DNA of 10,898 nt from Candidatus Bathyarchaeota archaeon (lineage in GTDB: Archaea > Thermoproteota > Bathyarchaeia > 40CM-2-53-6). The DNA is taken from the NCBI GenBank assembly GCA_005884605.1, contig VBBE01000004.1, positions 1 through 10,898 of the forward strand, written 5' to 3'. Of the stretch, positions 1 through 5,479 are shown in pieces. Made by a program: the position numbers and the translations under genes. Within the stretch, counting starts at the first letter, position 1. Each line of letters opens with the position of its first letter. The notes beneath the pieces are model-generated. The model saw nothing but the letters and a program-made list of their open reading frames with translations, ran no database searches and was not told where the DNA came from.

Positions 1-1
1 C

Positions 2-427
2 ACAATGAGAAGCGCAATGTACGCCAACGAGATCGCTGAGATCCGGAAAATCGCCAAAGTCACACTCAGAAGCGAACTCGCACTCGAACAAGTCGTACTA
101 CGACTAGAAACAATCCAGGAATTCGGCGATGTCGCAGCCATGATGGGCCCAGTAGCTGGAGTTGTACACCAAATCAAGAACCAGATCGCGGGAGTTATCC
201 CACAAGTCGGATACGAACTAGGTGAGATCTCTGACACACTAAACAGCGTAGTCATGGAAGTCGGCGAAGCAACAGGACAAGGCTACGACCTAGAAGCATC
301 AGGTCCAGAAGCCTCAAAGATCATCTCTGAAGCCAACACCATAGCAGAGACACGGATGCGTGAGAAGTTCCCGGAGTTACCCTCTCCAACCGCCGTCGCA
401 GAACACGAGACAGTGATTCCAAGGTAG
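2..427 (+). CDS. ESCRT-III / CdvB paralogue (5' end outside window)
   Basis: This is the C-terminal 141 residues of a Snf7/ESCRT-III family protein of the CdvB type. Such proteins polymerise at the membrane during archaeal cytokinesis. The frame is open to the window edge, and the region matches the middle of the two other CdvB proteins here (residues about 65-190 of the cdvB product), so the ATG at position 5 is internal and the N-terminal helices lie outside the window. Visible landmarks are YANEIAEIRK, then a helical core with LEQVVLRLETIQEFGD, then the acidic stretch around MEVGEA, then the C-terminal MREKFPELPSP, a proline-rich motif resembling the MIM2 motif bound by Vps4 MIT domains. 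The protein stops soon after that motif and has no winged helix, as in the accessory CdvB1/B2/B3-type subunits. The next gene, cdvA, starts 34 nt downstream. Confidence 0.88.
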   Translation, partial: TMRSAMYANEIAEIRKIAKVTLRSELALEQVVLRLETIQEFGDVAAMMGPVAGVVHQIKNQIAGVIPQVGYELGEISDTLNSVVMEVGEATGQGYDLEASGPEASKIISEANTIAETRMREKFPELPSPTAVAEHETVIPR

Positions 428-436
428 GAGTAACTT

Positions 437-454
437 CGCCAACATTTTTTGGTG
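437..454 (+). promoter_or_regulatory. Small stem-loop covering the probable cdvA ribosome-binding site
   Basis: CGCCAA (437-442) can pair with TTGGTG (449-454) in six base pairs, one of them G-U, around a T-rich loop. GGTG at 451-454 is the only Shine-Dalgarno-like sequence at a normal distance (7 nt) from the cdvA ATG, so the stem would hide it. The run of six T at 445-450 could instead act as a weak archaeal terminator between the upstream cdvB paralogue and cdvA. The stem is short and may be chance. Confidence 0.3.
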
Positions 455-461
455 CAAAATC

Positions 462-1175
462 ATGCCGATAACACTTGAACAAGTCCGAAGATTCCTCGGC
501 AGAACCCTCCAAGACCCCTACGGCCGAGCCTTCGGCAAAGTCGTAGGCATCTCCGCCAACCTCAGAGACGAGGTAACCGGAGTAGGAATAGAAGAGGGCA
601 ACGGAGAATTCCTTCAGTGCCCCGGCGACAGGGTCGCCATAACCGGCGACACCCTCGTCCTCGCACCGGCTTGGAAGGTCGAAGCAGAGGAATTCCGCAA
701 AGAATTCGACATCGTAACCAGACGCCTGCGAGCCCTTGACGAGCTCTTCAGTGTCGGCGACATCCAGAAGGACGTCTACGAGGATTTAAGGAAACAACAC
801 GAGGACGCGATCAACGAGCTCAAAGGCAAGAGAAAGGAGATCATTGATACTCTCAGTCAACGAACCAGCACCCTCAACACACAACTGCGACAGCTGCAGA
901 CTCACCTCGCTGGCAACAAAATGTTGCACGCTTCAGGCGAGTTCGACGATATGAATTACAAAGCAGCGAGCGACGCCATCGACAGCGGCCTCGTCCGAGC
1001 AATGGCAGAGAAGAAAGACGTCGAGTCAATCTACAGTTACCTCCAGAAACTCGACGGCACCCAAGCTCCACCCGCTGCACAACAACCCCAACCAATATCT
1101 CAAGTCCCTCAACCAACAACGACAACCTCCCCTTCGAGAGACCCCGTTCTAGTACTTCACGTGAGGGAGACTTAG
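462..1175 (+). CDS. cdvA: CdvA, membrane-scaffold cell division protein
   Basis: CdvA is the first component of the archaeal Cdv division system. It assembles at mid-cell on the membrane and recruits CdvB. The 237-residue product has a PRC-barrel domain at residues 10-70 (FLGRTLQDPYGRAFGKVVGI, later LAPAWKVE), a long coiled coil at about 75-198, a Pro/Gln/Thr/Ser-rich linker at 200-226, and a short hydrophobic C-terminal strand DPVLVLHVRET. In Sulfolobus such a tail (the ESCRT-III-binding peptide) completes the broken winged helix of CdvB; assigning that role here is inference. The ATG at 462 is supported by alignment with the second CdvA-like protein in this window: both begin 11 residues before the LGRT motif. 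The stop codon overlaps the strong Shine-Dalgarno sequence of cdvB, matching the cdvA-cdvB-cdvC order known from Sulfolobales. Confidence 0.92.
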   Translation: MPITLEQVRRFLGRTLQDPYGRAFGKVVGISANLRDEVTGVGIEEGNGEFLQCPGDRVAITGDTLVLAPAWKVEAEEFRKEFDIVTRRLRALDELFSVGDIQKDVYEDLRKQHEDAINELKGKRKEIIDTLSQRTSTLNTQLRQLQTHLAGNKMLHASGEFDDMNYKAASDAIDSGLVRAMAEKKDVESIYSYLQKLDGTQAPPAAQQPQPISQVPQPTTTTSPSRDPVLVLHVRET

Positions 1176-1191
1176 GAGGATTCAAGGGCTG
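1174..1191 (+). promoter_or_regulatory. Strong Shine-Dalgarno and CTG start of cdvB
   Basis: AGGAGGA (1174-1180) overlaps the cdvA stop codon and lies 9 nt before CTG (1189-1191). Reading from that CTG gives M-F-R-K, matching the M-F-R start of the paralogue at 4864, which has a normal ATG. The first ordinary start codon in frame, TTG at 1228, lies 48 nt from this Shine-Dalgarno sequence and has none of its own. Confidence 0.72.
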
Positions 1192-1992
1192 TTCCGAAAG
1201 TTCGAGGAGAGAGTCCATCCTATTCCATTGAAAGAGCGCATAGCGCAAGCTCTGTTCAGACTCGGATCCCAGAAAGAAAAACTGGAGCATATGTCAGCCA
1301 GGCTCCAGCAGCGCGACAAGGAAATGTTCCAACGCTGCATCGGTGCACAGCTTTCCAAGGACACGGCTCACGCAGCCCTCTACGCCAACGAGTGCGCCGA
1401 GATTCGGAAAATGGCTCATCTCACACTCAGCAGTGAACTAGCCCTCGAACGCGTCATCCTCCGAATGCAAACAGTCGAAGAGTTTGGCGACATCATGGCC
1501 CAAATTGCTCCCGTCATAGGAGTCGTTCGCGAGACCCGTGGTAGAATCGCTGGCGTCATCCCCGAAGTAGCCAACGAGCTCGGCGAAGTCAACAACATGC
1601 TTAGCGACATGAGCATGGAAACCGGCCAAGTCGGCGAAGACCAAGGATTCGACATGAGCGCCTCAAGCGGTGAGGCACGCAAGGTCCTCGAAGAATCCAG
1701 CGCCATCGCATCCCAACAAATGAAAGAGCGATTCCCAGAACTACCGCTACCTGAAGCTCGCCAACCCCTTCCAGAAGCCGCAACCCGCGCAACCGAACAA
1801 AGAATCCCCATCGCGATCACCACTTCAGGATCAGAAGAGGCTCCACTGGAAGACAAGCTGCTTGATTACATCAAATCGCACAATGGCGAGTTGAGTCTCA
1901 ACAATTGCTCTGCAGAGTTGCTGGTCCCAAGCGATGACATCAGACGCTCTCTACAACGGCTCAAGGATGACGGAAAAATAGTCATGGACTAA
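1189..1992 (+). CDS. cdvB: CdvB, ESCRT-III division protein with C-terminal winged helix
   Basis: This is the main CdvB, the ESCRT-III subunit that binds CdvA and starts assembly of the constricting polymer. From the CTG at 1189 it has 267 residues: the helical ESCRT-III core at about 10-150 (VHPIPLKERI, QQRDKEMF, YANECAEIRK, RMQTVEEFGD), an acidic linker, a proline-rich MIM2-like motif at 182-188 (FPELPLP) followed by more prolines, and a winged-helix segment at 218-267 (LEDKLLDYIKSHNGELSL, then IRRSLQRLKDDGKIVMD). The winged helix is known to bind the CdvA tail, and only this copy of the three has it. The start differs from a conventional call: the 13 residues between CTG and the TTG at 1228 align with the N-terminus of the other CdvB (VHPIP against IKPTP). 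If CTG is not used, the protein would start at 1228 with 254 residues. Confidence 0.9.
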   Translation: MFRKFEERVHPIPLKERIAQALFRLGSQKEKLEHMSARLQQRDKEMFQRCIGAQLSKDTAHAALYANECAEIRKMAHLTLSSELALERVILRMQTVEEFGDIMAQIAPVIGVVRETRGRIAGVIPEVANELGEVNNMLSDMSMETGQVGEDQGFDMSASSGEARKVLEESSAIASQQMKERFPELPLPEARQPLPEAATRATEQRIPIAITTSGSEEAPLEDKLLDYIKSHNGELSLNNCSAELLVPSDDIRRSLQRLKDDGKIVMD

Positions 1993-2015
1993 GACGGGAG
2001 ACAAGTGCTCCCGTC
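1993..2015 (+). promoter_or_regulatory. Perfect 8-bp stem-loop between cdvB and cdvC
   Basis: GACGGGAG (1993-2000) is the exact reverse complement of CTCCCGTC (2008-2015), with a 7-nt loop ACAAGTG. It begins on the base after the cdvB stop codon and ends 19 nt before the cdvC Shine-Dalgarno region. No T tract follows, so it is not a typical archaeal terminator. An RNA processing or stability element, or a translational control structure, fits better. Confidence 0.6.
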
Positions 2016-2033
2016 CAAGCCCTTCAGTGTCAC

Positions 2034-2051
2034 AAGGAGGGACAAGAAATC
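2034..2051 (+). promoter_or_regulatory. Strong Shine-Dalgarno and apparent ATC start of cdvC
   Basis: AAGGAGGG (2034-2041) is followed after 7 nt by ATC (2049-2051), and then by codons for SASEELESLAVKYAKEA, the start of an MIT domain. Archaeal CdvC proteins typically begin with Met-Ser-Ala at this point. In this frame there is no ATG, GTG or TTG between the upstream stop at 1968-1970 and the ATG at 2289. Confidence 0.7.
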
Positions 2052-3194
2052 TCAGCATCAGAAGAACTGGAATCGCTGGCAGTAAAATACGCGAAAGAAG
2101 CCATCGAGCTCGAGAGAAAAGGCTCCAAACGCCTCGCCGCCACAAAATACCAACGAGCCATCGAGGTCCTACTCAAGCTATGCTCCCTCTACCCAGCCGC
2201 GCCTCAAAACAAAGTCTACACAGAACACGTAGAGGCATACAAGAAACGAATCCAAGAACTCCAATCCGATGAGCCGATAGCTCATTCCATGGATTCCACT
2301 GAGACCCGAGATTCCAAGACCATCAAGCTCGACCAGTGGGTTCTAACCGAGAAACCGGACATCAGCTGGAGCGACATTGCGGATCTAGAGAGGCCAAAAA
2401 GGGCAATCGAAGAGTCGATCATCTTCCCCGTCCGAAGACCAGACCTGTTTCCCCTTGGGTGGCCACGAGGAATACTCTTCTTCGGGCCTCCGGGTTGCGG
2501 AAAAACGCTCCTCGCCGCAGCCATTGCGAGCGAGATCAAAGGGATGTTCTTCTGCGCCGACGCCGCCTCCCTAATGTCAAAATGGCTCGGAGAATCCGAG
2601 CGAAACGTCTCCCAACTATTCACTAAGGCAAGAGAAGTCTCTGAAAACGGACAGCCCGCGATCGTTTTCATCGACGAAATCGACTCGCTGATGGGCGTCA
2701 GGGGAGAAGAGGTCGGCGGAGAGGTCCGCGTCAGAAACCAATTCCTCAAAGAGATGGACGGCATCCTTGACAAGAATAAGAAATTACATGTCTACCTCAT
2801 CGGCGCAACAAACAAGCCCTGGGTCCTAGACGAGCCGTTCATCCGACGATTCCAGAAGAGAATCTACGTCCCGCTCCCAGACGTCAAAGCCCGCATGGAC
2901 ATGTTCCAGATATACTCTCTAAACCTGAAGTTCCAGAACAACGTCGACTTCGCCGAGCTGGCCCGTAGGACCGAGGGGTATTCTGGGGGGGACATTCGCG
3001 ATCTATTCCAGTCCACCCAGATCAAGGTGGTTCGCGACTTCTTCCAGCGTGGCGCCGCTAATGATCTCAACGCGATTCCGGACCCGATTACCATGGAAGA
3101 CTTCGAAACCATCATCGTTGGCCGACGGCCAAGCGTTTCACAGAACATCATCAAGCGCTACTTCGACTGGGACGAATCATTCAAGGCATCATAG
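2049..3194 (+). CDS. cdvC: CdvC / Vps4-type AAA+ ATPase
   Basis: Vps4-family ATPase that extracts and remodels ESCRT-III (CdvB) subunits during cytokinesis. With the ATC start it has 381 residues. The MIT domain spans about 2-72 (LAVKYAKEAIELERKGS, KYQRAIEVLLKLCSLYP, EHVEAYKKRIQEL). After a short linker comes the AAA+ module: ISWSDIADLERPK, Walker A GPPGCGKT at 146-153, pore-loop region SKWLGESE at 177-184, Walker B IVFIDE at 205-210, sensor-1 Asn 255 in GATNKP, paired arginines 266-267 in FIRRFQKRIYVPLPD, and GYSGGDI at 310-316. Starting at the first ATG (2289) would remove the whole MIT domain although its coding sequence is intact. Either translation starts at ATC or the base at 2051 is a consensus error for G. 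The gene follows cdvB as in the Sulfolobus cdvABC operon. Confidence 0.92.
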   Translation: MSASEELESLAVKYAKEAIELERKGSKRLAATKYQRAIEVLLKLCSLYPAAPQNKVYTEHVEAYKKRIQELQSDEPIAHSMDSTETRDSKTIKLDQWVLTEKPDISWSDIADLERPKRAIEESIIFPVRRPDLFPLGWPRGILFFGPPGCGKTLLAAAIASEIKGMFFCADAASLMSKWLGESERNVSQLFTKAREVSENGQPAIVFIDEIDSLMGVRGEEVGGEVRVRNQFLKEMDGILDKNKKLHVYLIGATNKPWVLDEPFIRRFQKRIYVPLPDVKARMDMFQIYSLNLKFQNNVDFAELARRTEGYSGGDIRDLFQSTQIKVVRDFFQRGAANDLNAIPDPITMEDFETIIVGRRPSVSQNIIKRYFDWDESFKAS

Positions 3195-3207
3195 AGGATG
3201 AAAAGAC

Positions 3208-3678
3208 ATGAACCTTGATGGAACTGACCTACGCATCCTCGCGGAGCTCGTGGAGAACTCCAAACAGTCCTACGTTGAGATAGGCCGAAAACTCGCACTC
3301 CACCCCAACGTAATAGCCTACAGGGTCAACCGATTGGAAGACGCACACATCATCCGTGAGTACACAACCCTGATCGACTTTTCAAAACTCGGTCTCTCAG
3401 AACAGGTCATCGTTGCTGCCAACTTCCCCAGCACCCCATCCAGGGAAGACATCCTGAAACAAATATGCGAGATTCCAGAGACCCTCAACGTCATCAGTTC
3501 CCTCGGAACTCCGGAGGGACTCGTCTTCATAGTCGCGCGCAACAAGGAAGACGTGAACGCCGTTCTATCCAAGCTCCGCTCAATGAACCTCGACATCGAC
3601 TTCGCCTCCTCAGTCATCAGGACCTATGACGAGGGACGATTGGGAATGTTCCTCCGGTCCATGGCAGGCCCTGAATAG
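3208..3678 (+). CDS. Lrp/AsnC-family transcriptional regulator
   Basis: A 156-residue DNA-binding protein. It has an N-terminal helix-turn-helix at about 3-50 (LDGTDLRILAELVENSKQS, IGRKLALHPNVIAYRVNRLE) and a C-terminal ligand-sensing/oligomerisation (RAM-like) domain at about 60-145 with alternating strands and helices. Family members usually form dimers to octamers and often respond to amino acids; the ligand here cannot be told. The ATG has GAGGATGA (3194-3201) 6 nt upstream, beginning on the last base of the cdvC stop codon, and the gene lies 13 nt after cdvC. Lying inside a division gene run, it may control this operon or a separate regulon; the sequence does not decide. Confidence 0.87.
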   Translation: MNLDGTDLRILAELVENSKQSYVEIGRKLALHPNVIAYRVNRLEDAHIIREYTTLIDFSKLGLSEQVIVAANFPSTPSREDILKQICEIPETLNVISSLGTPEGLVFIVARNKEDVNAVLSKLRSMNLDIDFASSVIRTYDEGRLGMFLRSMAGPE

Positions 3679-3692
3679 AAGGTCGACCTTAA

Positions 3693-4160
3693 TTGGAAAA
3701 GCCATCCTGGTCCCCGATCGTCCTATCCGGCGCTATCCCACGCGAAGCCACGGACCTACTCGCAATCCTAGTAATGGGAATAGTGGCTCTCGAAGCCTCA
3801 ATAGCAACAATAAGCCCCTCTCCATTCAACTCGCGGCCCTGGCTCTCCCTCCTAGTCGTTCCTCCGACGTGCGCTCTAGCGTCAATCTCCACCACGACTC
3901 GAAAAACAAGGGAGGAATTAGCCCTCTTTGCTTACGGAGGCTCCAGCTGGCAGATTCTTCTCCGCTATTTCATTAGAGGAGCGATCATCGCTCTGGTAGC
4001 ATTCTCTCCAATAATATTCCGAGGATTCCTTACAGCGACTTCGATCCCCGAACTAATCCTAACCGGGGTCATCCTATTGCTCGCAGGAGGCCTGTTCTAC
4101 TCGCTCCCGAGCCTTCGCAGAATACGATCTTCTTCGTTCGTAGAGAATTACAAGAGCTAG
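3693..4160 (+). CDS. Minimal FtsX/MacB-like ABC permease without ectodomain
   Basis: A 155-residue membrane protein with four predicted helices at about 20-42, 49-68, 89-112 and 118-139. The layout is that of an FtsX-type permease. A charged amphipathic segment (KTREELALFAYGGSSWQILL) between helices 2 and 3 resembles the coupling helix that contacts the ATPase, and the last helix ends in SLPSLRRIRSS, like the family's terminal Pro-x-x-Arg stretch. In normal FtsX/MacB/LolC proteins a large extracellular domain lies between helices 1 and 2; here the loop is about 8 residues. An in-frame TAA directly before TTG (3693) fixes the earliest start, and AAGGTCG at 3679-3685 is its ribosome-binding site. 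The stop is 5 nt before the ATPase gene, so the two products very likely form one complex. The substrate or role is unknown. Confidence 0.72.
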   Translation: MEKPSWSPIVLSGAIPREATDLLAILVMGIVALEASIATISPSPFNSRPWLSLLVVPPTCALASISTTTRKTREELALFAYGGSSWQILLRYFIRGAIIALVAFSPIIFRGFLTATSIPELILTGVILLLAGGLFYSLPSLRRIRSSSFVENYKS

Positions 4161-4165
4161 CTACA

Positions 4166-4861
4166 ATGACATCCGTGATCGAAACCAGGTCAGTGGTAGT
4201 CGAGTACCCTTCAGTCAGAGGGGTTCTGCGGCTCTACGATCAGGGCGTTTCTTTGAAGGTTGATCAAGGAGACTTCCTTGCAGTCCTCGGCGGTTCTGGT
4301 TGGGGAAAATCGACACTCGTGAATGTCGTCTTGGGATTGGAGAAACCCTTTCACGGGTCGGTAAGCTTCCGCGACCACGACGTTACACGAGAGTCCTTCG
4401 TAAAACGGTGCGGCTTGGTTAAGACCGCCGCCGTGTTTCAGCGACCCACCGCACTTCCGCAGATGACAGTTTCGCAAAACCTGCACCTAGCCCTTTCATT
4501 AGCCGGTGTCCCGAGAAAAGAGCGAGATGAAAGAATCAAAGAGGCTCTCGCTTTCTTTGGATTAGACAAGATCGAACGGTCATACCCTGACGGACTGAGC
4601 GCTGGACAACGAAGACGAATCGACCTCGCGAGAGCGCTAGCCGTCAAGCCCGAGTTACTAGTAATCGACGAGCCAACAGGCGACTTGGACGGCTCGGCCA
4701 CTAACCTGCTAATCCCTCTGTTGAGAGGACTGAACAGAAACCAGGGAACGACGATCTTCATGACCACAGCCCTGCCTCGCCAAGCCTCTCAAGCCAAACA
4801 CCAGGTGCACCTCAGACCACCCGCATATCTCACGCCGGAAAACAGGATGATAGGAGACTAA
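4166..4861 (+). CDS. ABC transporter ATPase, FtsE/LolD/MacB-like
   Basis: A 231-residue nucleotide-binding subunit, probably partner of the FtsX-like protein just upstream. Motifs in order: aromatic A-loop region near Tyr14, Walker A GGSGWGKST at 42-50, Q-loop Gln92 in FQRPTALPQMTV, signature LSAGQRRRIDLARAL from 144, Walker B LLVIDEP with the catalytic Glu at 169, and D-loop GDLDG. The switch histidine usually found after the following strand (consensus ending in T-H) is absent: the stretch reads TTIFMTTALPR, with Ala near position 202. The C-terminal part after that is short and unusual, with histidines at 212 and 215 that do not lie at the switch position. It may therefore be a slow or regulatory ATPase. 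The gene ends 2 nt before the next cdvB paralogue, so it appears translationally linked to the division genes. Confidence 0.88.
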   Translation: MTSVIETRSVVVEYPSVRGVLRLYDQGVSLKVDQGDFLAVLGGSGWGKSTLVNVVLGLEKPFHGSVSFRDHDVTRESFVKRCGLVKTAAVFQRPTALPQMTVSQNLHLALSLAGVPRKERDERIKEALAFFGLDKIERSYPDGLSAGQRRRIDLARALAVKPELLVIDEPTGDLDGSATNLLIPLLRGLNRNQGTTIFMTTALPRQASQAKHQVHLRPPAYLTPENRMIGD

Positions 4862-4863
4862 TC

Positions 4864-5472
4864 ATGTTCCGCGACAATCCCTCGTTAACCGATAGAATTC
4901 GAGAAGCCATCAAACCTACACCGATGAAGCAACGGATCCAGTTCGCCACTCACAAGCTCCGCACCCAAACAACGAAGTTGGAGCGCAGCATCACCCAGAT
5001 GGAATCGCGAGACCAGACCCTTCGGGACAAGTGCACAAAGGCCTTGGAAGCACGGGACACACAAACCGCGACCGTTTTCGCAAACGAGTGCGTACAGATT
5101 CGGAAACTAATCAAAACATCCCTCCGAAGCCAAATTTGCCTAGAACAGGCACTACTCCGTCTTGAGACAGTGGAACAGTTCGGCGATATGGTCCATAGTA
5201 TGGGTTCTGTCAGAGGACTCCTCGGGACAGTGAGGAGCGAGCTAGAGGGCAAACTTCCCGAGATATCAACCGGCGTAGGCGATGTTGAAGACTCGCTAGA
5301 GAACCTCACGATGGAGATCGGGGAGGCCGTTGACTCGGATGGAATGTCGATCCCGGTCAACGATGAATCTGCCCATATCCTGAAGGAGGCGGATCTTATG
5401 GCTGAGGCGAAGATGCGAGAGAAGTTCCCTGAGATTCCGCAGATCGTGAATCCAGCCCATCGAGTGAGGTAG
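4864..5472 (+). CDS. ESCRT-III / CdvB paralogue without winged helix
   Basis: A complete 202-residue Snf7/ESCRT-III protein. The N-terminal basic helices run from about 10 to 60 (TDRIREAIKPTPMKQRI, THKLRTQTTKLERSITQME, SRDQTLRDKC), followed by FANECVQIRKL, the core helix LEQALLRLETVEQFGDM, an acidic segment around MEIGEAVDSD, and the C-terminal EKFPEIPQIV, which carries a MIM2-like FPEIP at 188-192. It ends ten residues later and lacks the CdvA-binding winged helix, so it resembles the accessory CdvB1/B2-type subunits that drive constriction or scission. ATG with AGGAG (4852-4856) seven nt upstream is a normal start. It is followed after 7 nt by a second cdvA-like gene, repeating the arrangement at the left edge of the window. 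Confidence 0.92.
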   Translation: MFRDNPSLTDRIREAIKPTPMKQRIQFATHKLRTQTTKLERSITQMESRDQTLRDKCTKALEARDTQTATVFANECVQIRKLIKTSLRSQICLEQALLRLETVEQFGDMVHSMGSVRGLLGTVRSELEGKLPEISTGVGDVEDSLENLTMEIGEAVDSDGMSIPVNDESAHILKEADLMAEAKMREKFPEIPQIVNPAHRVR

Positions 5473-5479
5473 AATCTAG

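Noticed and set aside
445..450. Run of six T as a firm terminator
   Set aside because: It is short, lies within a small hairpin and just before cdvA, and the gene run continues; it is kept only as part of the low-confidence stem-loop.
1416..1856. 146-codon minus-strand ORF opposite cdvB
   Set aside because: Antisense shadow of the conserved ESCRT-III core; no domain or ribosome-binding site.
2027..2272. GTG-started ORF of 81 codons overlapping the cdvB-cdvC gap
   Set aside because: It is another frame over the MIT-coding region, its GTG precedes rather than follows the Shine-Dalgarno sequence, and its product is basic and low-complexity. The MIT domain in the cdvC frame explains this stretch.
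2289..2291. ATG 2289 as the cdvC start
   Set aside because: It would remove an intact MIT domain with clear homology, and no Shine-Dalgarno sequence precedes it.
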